Below are positions 54,687 through 63,815 of a DNA stretch of 64,000 nucleotides, piece by piece (positions within the stretch are counted from its first letter, which is position 1; every line of letters begins with the position of its first letter). The position numbers and the translations under genes are program-made. Source of the stretch: Mesorhizobium loti (GTDB taxonomy: Bacteria; Pseudomonadota; Alphaproteobacteria; Rhizobiales; Rhizobiaceae); the NCBI RefSeq assembly GCF_001510895.1, contig NZ_LPWA01000113.1, positions 1 through 64,000 of the forward strand, written 5' to 3'. Under the pieces are notes generated by a model. It searched no databases, was not told the DNA's origin, and worked only from the letters and a program-made list of their open reading frames with translations.

Positions 54687-55487
54687 ATGGAGCGAAACGC
54701 ACGCAACCTTCCCGAGACCGTGCTTCTGTCGATCCGCGGCAGAAAAATGCGCAAGGCGACGTCCACACCGCGCAAGCGGGTAGAAGGCGCCGAGATGGTG
54801 GTCGCCTCCTACAACGTCCACAAATGCATAGGCACCGACCGAAAATTCGACCCCGAACGGACCGCGCGCGTCATCCGTGAAATCAGCCCCGATGTCATCG
54901 CGCTGCAGGAGGCCGACAACCGCTTCGGCGATCGCGCCGGGCTGCTCGACCTCAACCGTCTCGAAATCGAAACCGGACTGGTGCCGGTACCGATCACCGG
55001 AAACAGTAAGGCACATGGCTGGCGCGGCAACGTGCTTCTGTTCAAGCGCGGCACGGTGCGCGACGTCCATCAGATCAAGCTGCCGGGCTTGGAGCCGCGC
55101 GGGGCGCTGGTCGCCGAGATCGATCTCGACGAGAGCCGGACGCTGCGTGTGATCGCGGCCCATCTCGGCCTCTTGCGCCGCTCGCGCTCTGAACAGGCGC
55201 GCGTCGTGCTCGATATCATGAGCAGCGTGGATGAAAGGCCGACGCTTTTGCTCGGCGACCTCAATGAATGGCGCCTCGGCAACCGCTCGGCGCTCAACAC
55301 GCTGCACACGACCTTCGGTCACACGCCGCCGGCGGTGCCCACCTTTCCGTCGGGCCTGCCGGTGCTGGCGCTCGACCGTATCATGGGCAACCGGCACGGC
55401 ATGGTCTCAGCCGTGGAAGCGCATGACACGCCGCTCTCGCGAGTCGCCTCCGATCATTTGCCGCTGACCGCTTTCGTGCATCTCTAG
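54687..55487 (+). CDS. Endonuclease/exonuclease/phosphatase family protein
   Basis: A 266-residue EEP-fold hydrolase. Family motifs: VASYNVHKCIG, E in VIALQEADNRF, LLLGDLNEWR and SDHLPLTAFVHL. Members cleave DNA, sphingomyelin or phospholipid headgroups; genes for this type often follow a cardiolipin synthase, as here. No export signal is seen. Substrate not determined. Confidence 0.87.
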   Translation: MERNARNLPETVLLSIRGRKMRKATSTPRKRVEGAEMVVASYNVHKCIGTDRKFDPERTARVIREISPDVIALQEADNRFGDRAGLLDLNRLEIETGLVPVPITGNSKAHGWRGNVLLFKRGTVRDVHQIKLPGLEPRGALVAEIDLDESRTLRVIAAHLGLLRRSRSEQARVVLDIMSSVDERPTLLLGDLNEWRLGNRSALNTLHTTFGHTPPAVPTFPSGLPVLALDRIMGNRHGMVSAVEAHDTPLSRVASDHLPLTAFVHL

Positions 55488-55492
55488 CCGAG

Positions 55493-56017
55493 CTAAGCGT
55501 TGGCCGCTGCATGGCTGGCCGTCGGCGCCATTGGCGGCCCGATGATTTCGGCCTCATAGCGGGCGCTCACGCGCTTCAGAGCCTCGATATCGGGCGGCGT
55601 CGCAGGCGGCAATCCTTGCGCCTCCGCCGGCCGTCCGCCCTCGATGAATACCCGCTCGCCGCCGCCCGGCGTCAGCAGCGTCAACATCCGCGCCGGTTTG
55701 TCTCCTTCGACCACGAAAGTGTGGGGAACGTTTCGCGGCAGGAACACGAATGAGCCGGCGGTGGCCCGGAAGGTGCGATCGCCGCATTTCATCGTCAACT
55801 CCCCTTCCAGCACGTAGAAGGACTCGTCCTCGCGGCGATGGATGTGGAGCGGCGGCGAGAAACCCGGTGCGATCAGCGATTCCAGCAGGCCAAAGCCACC
55901 TCCGGTGCTGGCCTCGGTGGCCTTCACCGTCATGCGGTTCCTCAGAAACCAGATCGCCTCCCCCTCGCCCGGTCCCAGGAAACGGGCGTCATCGGCGGTA
56001 TGGCTGGAGATTGTCAT
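55493..56017 (-). CDS. Cupin domain protein
   Basis: A 174-residue single-domain cupin. Motif 1 is PPLHIHRREDESFYVLEGEL with metal ligands H, H, E; motif 2 FLPRNVPHTFVVEGDKPARM has the distal H. The function could be dioxygenase, isomerase or ligand binding. It is divergent from a TetR regulator and probably controlled by it. Confidence 0.87.
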   Translation of the reverse strand: MTISSHTADDARFLGPGEGEAIWFLRNRMTVKATEASTGGGFGLLESLIAPGFSPPLHIHRREDESFYVLEGELTMKCGDRTFRATAGSFVFLPRNVPHTFVVEGDKPARMLTLLTPGGGERVFIEGGRPAEAQGLPPATPPDIEALKRVSARYEAEIIGPPMAPTASHAAANA

Positions 56018-56048
56018 GAAAGCCCTCTTTCAATTTGTCCAATATTCT

Positions 56049-56066
56049 ATTGCACTCTTGTGCAAT
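56049..56066. promoter_or_regulatory. TetR-type operator candidate
   Basis: ATTGCAC (56049-56055) and GTGCAAT (56060-56066) are perfect 7-bp inverted arms around TCTT, in the 76-bp divergent region between the cupin and tetR genes; a further partial copy AGTGCAC follows. Confidence 0.7.
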
Positions 56067-56093
56067 TAGTGCACTTCGGTATACTTACCCCGC

Positions 56094-56728
56094 ATGAATG
56101 TCAATCCACGCCTCCGCACCGCACAGAAGCGTCGCACGCGCAAAGCGATCGTCGACGCGGCGATCACGCTGCTTGCCCGCGGCGAGACACCGACCGTCAA
56201 CGACGTGGCGGCCGCGGCCGACGTCTCGCGCCGGACCGTCTATCTCTATTTTCCGAGCTTCGACCAGCTGCTGCTCGATGCGACCGTCGGCGCGCTCAGC
56301 CAGGCGTCGGTCGATCGCGCCATCGAGCAGGCGAGCGATGACGGCGAAGCGCGCGTGGAGCATCTGGTCCGCGCGCTGCATCACGTCAGTCCCGAGGTCG
56401 AGCGTCTCGGGCGTTCGCTGATCCGCCTGACCGTCGACACGAACGGCGCGCCAAACGAGGAAGGCGTGCCGCGTCGCGGCTACCGCCGGATCGAATGGAT
56501 CGAGTCGGCGCTGTCGCCGCTGCGGGATCGGCTGGATCCGGACCGATGGAATCAGCTTGTCCGGGCGTTGGCATGGTGATCGGTTGGGAGGCGCTGATCG
56601 TGCAGCGCGACGTATGCGGCCTTGGCGCGGAAGAGGGTGAAAACCTTTCGGTGTGGGCAGCCAACGCTCTTGTGCAGGCCGCACTCGAGGATGAGCGCAA
56701 TGACGGCACCCCGTTATCACGGAGTTAG
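56094..56728 (+). CDS. TetR family regulator (frameshifted)
   Basis: A 211-residue (corrected) TetR protein. HTH TVNDVAAAADVSRRTVYLYF is near residues 35-54. The frame breaks near 56572; adding one C (TTGGC(C)ATGG) joins ...NQLVRALA to MVIGWEALIVQRDVCGLGAE. The ATG at 56094. Its end overlaps the convergent SARP-like gene by a few bases. It likely represses the cupin gene. Confidence 0.87.
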
Positions 56729-58696
56729 GAGTTCGGAAGGCCGGCCCTCGACAGCATTTCAAGGAAGCGGGCGTGATGGTCTTCCTTCACATAGCGCGGC
56801 AGAAAGCCGGGACAGACATTGCCCAGGTTGAGATGAGGCAGTTGTGACAGGCAATGATGGATGGCGCGTGAGGCTTCTTCATTGTTTCCGGTCGCCGAGG
56901 CAGCGGCCGCCCAATACAGGGCGCCGCGGACGAAACCCGGCTTTGTCCTGACCACCCTGCGGGCGACTTCGAGCGCCCTGCGGTCGTCGCCGCCGGCGAA
57001 CAGCGCCACGGCCAGACCGTGATGGCGCCAGAAGTCGATGACATCATGCGCGCCGAGCCGGATCGCTTCATTGGCCTCGCGCAGCGCCTCGCTCACTTGG
57101 CCGCGCAGGCCGTAGAGCTCGCCCAGGTCACCGTGGCCGCTCGGATAGCTCGGGTTGAGGCTGACGGCGTGACGGCATTCGACAATCGCCTCGTCGACCC
57201 GACCGTCACACAAATAGGCAAAAGACAGGATGCAGCGGGCGATTTCATCGTCCGGCACGGCCCGTACCGAATCTTCGGCAAGCCGGATCGCCTTGTTGAC
57301 GTGCTCCCGCTTGCCCGGCAGCGCGCCGAAGGCAAGCCCCATGGTCGTCGCGATGGAGAGTGTCCGCTTCGCCCGGGCATTTTCAGGGGCAATCGACAGC
57401 GCCTTCGCGGCGAGCTCCTTCGACTCCAACAGCGAATCCCTGGTCATCTCGAAGTACTTCATCAGAGCTTCATTCACCAACCTGCGCACTTCGGGAGAGC
57501 CTGGCGGACTCTTGTCGCGAACTTTCCAGTTGGTCAGTTGAAGTTCGAGCTGACCGCCAGCACGACCGACTGTGCGATCCTGTCCTGGAATTCGAGGGCG
57601 TTCTCCGAGTGGCTGTCGAATTTCTGCGCCCAAACATTGTGACCGCCGGCAGCGTCAACAAGCTGGACGTTCACCCTCAATCCGGCCCCGGACCTCTGGA
57701 TGCTGCCATTGAGCATGTAGCGGGCCCGCAGGGTAGCCGGCGCCTTGGAATCCTCGCCGCTTTCCGAGGGCGGGAGCCTGAGAGAACGACATAGTTGGCC
57801 ACCTCGGAGAGGGCCGTGGTGATGTCATGAACGAGGCCCTTGGCGAAGAAGTCGTCGCCTCGCTTTCCCGTCAGATTGACGAAGTCGCCGACACTGATGG
57901 ATGGACGCCCGAGGCGCTGACCGGCCGGAACCGCATTTGCCGGCTGCTGACCTGGCGAAGTATCGGCAACAGAGAGCGATTGCCAAAGCGCTCGGGTCTC
58001 CGGGCTGACGTTGACACCATACTCCTTCTTCAACACGCTTCTGCATACCTCGAAGGTTCGCAACGCCTTGTCTCGCTGTCCGCAGGCTATGAGCAGTTCC
58101 ATCTTCAGCCGGTAGGATTCCTCTCGCGTCGGCTCCATGGCCAGGATTCGATCGGCCACGGCCAGCCCGCTTTCGGCATCCACGAGACGAGCGAGCTTCT
58201 CCATCGACTCAAGCGCGCGGCCCAGCAGCCTTTCGCGTTCCAATGCCGCCCAATCATCGAAAGCATTGCTGCCGAGGTAGAGGCCATCGAGGAATGGCCC
58301 GGCGTAAAGTGCCAGAGCCGTTTCGAGTTCCGGCGCGGAACGGGCTGACAGGCCCGTTTCGAAGTCCTCCACGTCAACCCGCACCGCGCCCGGCCTGATG
58401 CCGATCAGCTCCTTGCGGGAATGGATGATATCGATGCCCGCCCGTGACAGATCCTGGCGCAGGACGCTGAGCGTTTGCCGCAGACTGTTGCGCGAGTGTT
58501 CGCTGTCGCTATCGCCCCACAAGAGGTCGGCCAGCCTCTCCCGTGGCGCCGCCATGCCCGGACAGCGGGCCAGATAGGCGAGGATCGCGGGGCCGCGCTT
58601 TCCGGTCAGCCAGACCGGGTCGCCGGTTTCCTTTTCAAGCTGGAACCCGCCGAAGAGTGAGATATTGCCGACAGCGACGCCGTCCCAACTTACCAT
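56725..58696 (-). CDS. SARP-type regulator with TolB-like and TPR domains (two frameshifts)
   Basis: A 657-residue (corrected) regulator. Residues ~10-100 form an OmpR-type winged HTH (SRNSLRQTLSVLRQDLSRAG); ~100-245 are a bacterial transcriptional activator domain (BTAD); ~265-400 a TolB-N-like (CadC/adenylate cyclase-associated) domain (FAKGLVHDITTALSEVANYV, then LRVNVQLVDAAGGHNVWAQK); and 400-657 TPR-like helices (PSYPSGHGDLGELYGLRGQV). The frame breaks near 57779 and 57537; one base at each restores VVLSxLPPSESGEDSKAPAT and SSNFNLTNWKVRDK. It is divergent from the sensor-MFS gene. Confidence 0.82.
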
Positions 58697-58725
58697 TGTT
58701 TAACAGGCCCCAGCCTGACGGAATC

Positions 58726-58785
58726 CTAACTCAAAACTAACGCTTCGCAAACCGTAAGACCGCGCGTTCAAGCGCTGTCGTGACG
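58726..58785. promoter_or_regulatory. Candidate SARP operator, copy 1
   Basis: Heptamers CTAACTC (58726-58732) and CTAACGC (58737-58743) are 11 bp apart start to start; 43 bp after the first lies CAAGCGCTGTCGTGACG (58769-58785). The block is repeated at 62750-62809 with the same internal spacing. It starts 30 bp upstream of the SARP-like gene's start. The rest of 58697-58946 becomes AT-rich toward the sensor-MFS start and holds no gene. Confidence 0.6.
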
Positions 58786-58946
58786 GCAGATCAACTAAGC
58801 TCCCCACGAAGGGCCTAGCGTAGTGATATGCAGCCGAGCCGCCGATCGTTTTGGCCAAATTCCGGAGATCTTCTACCGCACCGGAATAAGCCATTTCTAT
58901 CTTTAAGTAGAAACGAAACTAGAGATTATATTATCTCATAACAATC

Positions 58947-61712
58947 ATGACACTACTTACGCGAAGTTGGCTTTCTCTGACTGTTGTTCTTTCTATTGTT
59001 ATTACTATTTTGTCTGTTCTTGTAAGGTTGCAGAATGAGGCCGTCTATTCGCAGCTTCTGCGACAGCGCCTTTCGGTCATCGCTGCGGCGACCGCCGCCC
59101 CTTTCAGGTCGGTCTCGGAGTTGGGTCTGCCGATCGCCACGATACGCAATGCAGAGGATCTGCTGAACCGGGCCTATCGGACAGACCCGGCCATTTCCAA
59201 CATCGTGTTGCTCGATACATCGGGCGACGTCGTCTCGTCAGTGTCGAACGAACCCATTCCATTCACCGCGCGGCAAATGGGGCGCGCCATGGAAGAGGGC
59301 TCAAATGGCATGTGGGATCTTGAGACAGCAGCCGCATTGGTCAGCGGCGCAAGCATACTGGACGAGAGCGGTGAACCGTCAGGTGCGTTAGCAGTCATTT
59401 ACCCGACGGAGGAATTGCGGACGCACAATAGCCTGATCAGTTCGAAGATTCGGATGTCGGCGGTGGCGCTCCTGGCCGGATTCTCGGCACTGGCCTACGT
59501 TGCGCTGCGCTACCGGCTGCGCGCGACCGTTCGGACCCTCGACGATATCGCCAGCCACGCCGAAGATGACACCATAGTGGCGGCCCGCGATTTTGCCGAT
59601 TTTCGCACCGCGCTTGTCGCCGGCACCGCAAAATACCGCGTGGCACTGGCGAACCTTACGGCGATGATGCCAGCCGACCGCGGAGGCAATCCACCGGCAG
59701 GCGTGCAGAGCGCTGACGTGATCTCGGTTCCTGACTGCCCCATGGCCATTGCAGTATCGCGCAGGCTTACGCTGCTCATTGCCGCCCTGGTATTGGGGGC
59801 AACCGCGTCGCTCGGCGCCGTCGCCTACCGGAGCATAGATCAATCCTTCGCCCCCGAACTTGAAAGACGTACAAGGCTTATCGGCACCATAGCCAATGAC
59901 GCCATCGCCCGCACGCTCCAGGCCGGCGTACCGCTCGACATGATGGTTGGGGGACGGGATTTCTTCAGGTCCCTGCTTCACGACTTTCCCGAAATCTCCA
60001 ACTTCGCGCTTGTCACCAACCGCCCCATCCTGGTGGTGGGCGATCAGCCCCCGACGCCTACGATGCTTGGGACCGGGACCACGGTGCCGATCGTCGTCGA
60101 CGGCAAGGCGATCGCCAATCTCGTCGTCATCAAGAATGCCGGCTACCTGTCGCGCGAGTTCCGGGATGTGGTTCTCGACCTCCTGGTCGTGACTCTGGTC
60201 ACAATTCTTTTGGCCGTCGAGCTGGTTTCGGTCATGACCAACCACTCGCTGGCCGGACCGCTGAACCGCCTCGACTACATCCTGAAGCTACAGGCGGCCG
60301 GCGATTTCTCCCGCAGCATACTGGCAAACGGGATCAGCGCCGTCGATCGGCTGGGCCAAGCCCTTTCCTTGAGGGCGGAGCGGCTTGGGGCAATGATGGC
60401 GGCCGTTCGCGGACCGCCCGACGGCAACCGCGCCCTGCAATTGGAACCAGGCCTCATCATCCCGGCCGGCAGGCCGTTGATGATGCGGTTCTGCAGCCTC
60501 AGCGACGTGCGGCTGCCCCTCTTCCTGATCGCGGCGGCCGACTCCTTTTCGCTGTCGTTCTTTTCGCTTTATGTCCGCGACGCTGACAACCCGTTGACCT
60601 GGCTCAATCCAGGCATCGTCATCAGCTTGCCGCTGGCCGCCTATCTCATCGCCATCGTTGCCGGTTCACCCTACGCGCGACCGCTGTCCAAGCGCTTTGG
60701 CCACCGCAACCTGTTCCTGTTTGCATCGATCCCGGCGGCTCTCGCCAACATTGGCTACTTTATTTCCAGCAATGTAGTGGAAATCATCTTTTTCAGTGTT
60801 CTCAGCGGCATCGGCTATGCCTTTGCCTCGCTCTCCTGCCAAGACTACGTCATCGACGCTGCCCCAAAGGAGCAACGCGGCCAGGCGCTCGGCCTGTTCC
60901 ACGTGGCACTGTTCGGCGGCTTTTATGCCGGAACTGCGTTGGGCGGCGTGATGGCCGACCGCCTGGGCGAGCGAAGTGTATTCCTGGTCTGCGCAGCTTT
61001 GATCCTGACTTCGGCTGCTATGATCACCCAGATGCTGCCCGCAGCCAGCCGCGTTCCGGCGATGGCCAAAACCAGCGATCGCGCCAGCCTCGGGCAGTTG
61101 CTTGGAGCGATGGCTGACGGGAAATTCGCGACACTCTTGTTTGGCATTATCCTGCCCCAGACGATCCTCGATCAGGTCTTCATCTCGTACCTGCTGTCGC
61201 TGCAGATGAATGCGCTGGGCGCGTCCACAGCCGATACCGGACGTATGATGATGATCTATTTTCTCATGGTCATCCTGTCGGGATCGCTTTACGGGCGGCT
61301 GCCGGCGGACAAGATCCCGACTGTGATCATCACCATGGCCGGAGCGCTGCTTGGCGGAGTGACGCTGCTCGCGGCGGCGGCAATGACCAGTGGCTGGACC
61401 ATGCTTGCCGCCGCAATCGGAACCGGCCTCGGCTACGGACTGGTAACCGGGCCCCAGACGGCCACGATAATGGAGCTGGCTGAAGGACGGCTCGCCCATA
61501 TCGGCTCGGAAAAGATCCTCGGCACTGTCAGGGTCATGGAGCGGCTCGGCAGCGTCGCGGGCCTGATCGTCATTGCCGGCGTCGCGGGAAGGTTTGGCTA
61601 CTCCGCCGGAATGGGCCTGATCGCCGTTTTGGTGCTGGCCGGAGTCGGCACGTACTTCATCTACCACGTGGCAAGCCCGGGCTTGCCGATTATGGACGGG
61701 AGGAAAGCATGA
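58947..61712 (+). CDS. Fusion of two extracytoplasmic sensor modules to an MFS transporter
   Basis: A 921-residue membrane protein. TM1 (~7-28), an extracytoplasmic domain (~29-168), TM2 (~169-188); a cytoplasmic stretch; TM3 (~274-296), a second extracytoplasmic domain (~297-408), TM4 (~409-432); a linker with HAMP-like helices (LNRLDYILKLQAAGDFSRSI); then a ~12-helix MFS domain (~520-910) with SKRFGHRNLFLFAS and MADRLGERSVFLVCAALIL. The first ~30 codons are rich in A/T-ending codons (GTT, ATT, TCT), unlike neighbouring genes. Its stop overlaps the next start (ATGA). I know no characterised protein with this architecture. Alternatives: a transporter with regulatory N-terminal domains, or a sensor whose MFS part is the output. 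Confidence 0.8.
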   Translation: MTLLTRSWLSLTVVLSIVITILSVLVRLQNEAVYSQLLRQRLSVIAAATAAPFRSVSELGLPIATIRNAEDLLNRAYRTDPAISNIVLLDTSGDVVSSVSNEPIPFTARQMGRAMEEGSNGMWDLETAAALVSGASILDESGEPSGALAVIYPTEELRTHNSLISSKIRMSAVALLAGFSALAYVALRYRLRATVRTLDDIASHAEDDTIVAARDFADFRTALVAGTAKYRVALANLTAMMPADRGGNPPAGVQSADVISVPDCPMAIAVSRRLTLLIAALVLGATASLGAVAYRSIDQSFAPELERRTRLIGTIANDAIARTLQAGVPLDMMVGGRDFFRSLLHDFPEISNFALVTNRPILVVGDQPPTPTMLGTGTTVPIVVDGKAIANLVVIKNAGYLSREFRDVVLDLLVVTLVTILLAVELVSVMTNHSLAGPLNRLDYILKLQAAGDFSRSILANGISAVDRLGQALSLRAERLGAMMAAVRGPPDGNRALQLEPGLIIPAGRPLMMRFCSLSDVRLPLFLIAAADSFSLSFFSLYVRDADNPLTWLNPGIVISLPLAAYLIAIVAGSPYARPLSKRFGHRNLFLFASIPAALANIGYFISSNVVEIIFFSVLSGIGYAFASLSCQDYVIDAAPKEQRGQALGLFHVALFGGFYAGTALGGVMADRLGERSVFLVCAALILTSAAMITQMLPAASRVPAMAKTSDRASLGQLLGAMADGKFATLLFGIILPQTILDQVFISYLLSLQMNALGASTADTGRMMMIYFLMVILSGSLYGRLPADKIPTVIITMAGALLGGVTLLAAAAMTSGWTMLAAAIGTGLGYGLVTGPQTATIMELAEGRLAHIGSEKILGTVRVMERLGSVAGLIVIAGVAGRFGYSAGMGLIAVLVLAGVGTYFIYHVASPGLPIMDGRKA

Positions 61713-62712
61713 AATTCGCGAATCATATGTTGGTCGGGACCGTTTTGGCTGCTTGCGTCGTTCTCCCGCCTACGGCGGAAGCGGCAAAGAAGACTGTCGT
61801 GATGATCACCTGGCTGGGCTGCGAGGATGTCTGTAAAGGCTGAAGGATTCGCTCGAGGAAAAGAAGGTCGATGTCAGCTTCATCGTTGACGACGCGGCCC
61901 AGGACAAGGAAAAGCTGCCCGGCTTCATCAAGGACGCACGCCAGCGCAAGGCCGACGTCGTGGTCACCTGGGGCACAAAGACCACGCTCGGCATGGTCGG
62001 CACGTTGAAGGACCGGCAGAATCCCGAACTTCTCAACGACATCCCAGTGGTGTTCACCGTCGTGGCCGACCCGGTCGGGTCGGGCATCATCGAGAGCTAC
62101 GACAAAACCGGCCGCGCCAACGTGACCGGCACCCGAAACAGGGTCCCCGAAAGCGTCAACATCAAGAGCATCACGCGCTACCTGCCGAGCTTCAACCATC
62201 TGGGTCTCCTGTTCGATCGCAGCGAGCCCAACTCCGTGAAGAAGATGGAGGAACTGACGGCGTTGTCACAGAAAATGAAGTTCGCTTTCAACGCCTTGCC
62301 GCTCCCGACACTCCCCGACGGCACGCCGGATCCAGCCAAGCTGCCCGACGCTGCCGCCCAGTTGAAACAGGCCGGCGTGCAGTTCGTCTATCTCGGTTCG
62401 AGCACGTTCCTGGAGAAGAACGCCGACGCCTTCACCAATGCTGCCGTGGCCAACGGCCTGCCAGTTCTCAGCCCCTACGAGCATCTGGTCAGCGAGTCTC
62501 AAGCGCTGATGTCGGTGGCGGCCCGCGACTACGACGTCGGCAAGCTTGCGGGAGATCAAGTTGCCAAGATCCTGATGGAGAACGCCAAGCCAGGTGACAT
62601 GCCGGTCGTAGCGATCGACAAGTTTGCCTATCTGGTGAACATGAAGGTTGCCAGGAAGCTCAACCTGCTCCCGCCGGTCGAGTTCCTGCAATTTGTAGAG
62701 AAGGTGGAGTAG
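61709..62712 (+). CDS. PF04392-type ABC substrate-binding protein (frameshifted)
   Basis: A 334-residue (corrected) exported binding protein of the ABC_sub_bind (PF04392) type. A signal peptide (VVLPPTAEAAKKT) is followed by VVMITWLGCEDVCKG; the frame then breaks near 61840, and adding one C (GGC(C)TGAAGG) gives LKDSLEEKKVDVSFIVDDAA and the rest. Family text: DVVVTWGTKTTLGMVGTLKD, IPVVFTVVADPVGSGII, LGLLFDRSEPNS. The ATG overlaps the sensor-MFS stop by 4 bp. No ABC permease or ATPase follows, so it may feed the sensor-MFS protein rather than an ABC importer. Confidence 0.82.
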
Positions 62713-62749
62713 CTTTGGCCAAGAACTGCCTTGCCTCCTTCTCCAAATT

Positions 62750-62809
62750 CTAACTCAAAACTAACGCTGTAGAACCTCCGCCGCCCCGCCTCCAAGCGCT
62801 GCCGTGACG
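62750..62809. promoter_or_regulatory. Candidate SARP operator, copy 2
   Basis: CTAACTC (62750-62756) and CTAACGC (62761-62767), 11 bp apart, with CAAGCGCTGCCGTGACG (62793-62809) 43 bp after the first, and a following TCA..TAG block. It is nearly the same as copy 1 (58726-58785). It lies upstream of the VWA-like gene and about 38 bp after the binding-protein stop. Confidence 0.6.
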
Positions 62810-62882
62810 ATAGGTCAGTTAGATTTCGCTGAATTAGTTGTGCCTGAAACCTGTCATGGGTTTCCGCCCGGATATACAGCGA

Positions 62883-63770
62883 ATGTCGAAGCTCACAGCC
62901 AACTTGCTGCTCCTGCTTGCGGACGCCGCCCTCTGTCGCGAACAGGTGCGCGGCAGACTTCCTGCGTCGCCGGACCGTCAAGCCGGAAAGCGCGCCCATT
63001 CATTGCTGAGGCTGGCGACGCTCGCGGCCGTGGCGCTCTGGGGACCGACCGTGGGTGCCGCCGACGTCGATGGTGCGAGGCTGAATGTCGATGTCGCGGT
63101 CGTCTTCGCCGTCGACTTCTCCTCCTCGATCGACCCCAAGATCGCCGACATGCAGCGCGAGGGGCACGCCGCGGCGCTCACCTCACCGGAAATCATCAGG
63201 GCCATATCGCAAAATTACCTTGGCTGCATCGGCGTGGCCTATTTCGAATGGTCGAGTCCCGGCTACACACGCACCGTGCTGCCATGGACACGCATCTGCG
63301 GACTGGAAGACGCCAAAGCGGCGGCGTCTGTGATCAGAAGCAAGGGCGACACCGGCTATATACGCCGAGGCCGGGGCGGCACATCGGTCTCGGCGGCTAT
63401 CGATGTCGGCAGTCTTCTGCTCGACCGATTCCCCGGAAATGCGATGAAGAAGGTGATCGACATCTCCTCCAATGGCGAGAACAATGACGGGCTTCCCGTT
63501 CAGCCGAGCAGGCTGAACGCCATCGCCAAGGGATACACGATCAACGCGATCGCCATTCCAGCGGGCGGCGAGGATCCCAAGCAACCGCTGGCGTCCTATT
63601 TTGCCAGGTCCGTCATCGGCGGCTCCCAAGCCTTCGTGATGACGCCGAAGGGGCCGCACGATTACGTCGCTGCCCTTCGCCGCAAGCTGGTGACCGAAGT
63701 GAGCATGAACGTCGACGGTCCGGCAGCAGACGCAGCAGCGTTGCTCGCGCCGGCTGCAGGAATTCAATAG
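62883..63770 (+). CDS. Secreted DUF1194 (VWA-like) protein
   Basis: A protein of up to 295 residues from the ATG at 62883. The DUF1194 domain has a MIDAS-like start VFAVDFSSSIDPKIADMQRE, then GVAYFEWSSPGYTRTVLPWT and VIDISSNGENNDG. A likely signal peptide, LLRLATLAAVALWGPTVGAA, begins at a TTG at 63003, so the real start may be there or at 62883; the longer frame from 62838 is unlikely. It shares the candidate operator with the sensor-MFS operon. The ligand or partner is unknown. Confidence 0.8.
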   Translation: MSKLTANLLLLLADAALCREQVRGRLPASPDRQAGKRAHSLLRLATLAAVALWGPTVGAADVDGARLNVDVAVVFAVDFSSSIDPKIADMQREGHAAALTSPEIIRAISQNYLGCIGVAYFEWSSPGYTRTVLPWTRICGLEDAKAAASVIRSKGDTGYIRRGRGGTSVSAAIDVGSLLLDRFPGNAMKKVIDISSNGENNDGLPVQPSRLNAIAKGYTINAIAIPAGGEDPKQPLASYFARSVIGGSQAFVMTPKGPHDYVAALRRKLVTEVSMNVDGPAADAAALLAPAAGIQ

Positions 63771-63815
63771 ATGGCGCGCTGCATCGCGCCAGATGCGGAC
63801 GCAGCGCCGGCCGCC

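Noticed and set aside
58700..58894. Minus-strand open frame with residues similar to one at 62628-62999
   Set aside because: The similarity comes from translating the two copies of the repeated upstream block, so it is a DNA-level, not a protein-level, relation.
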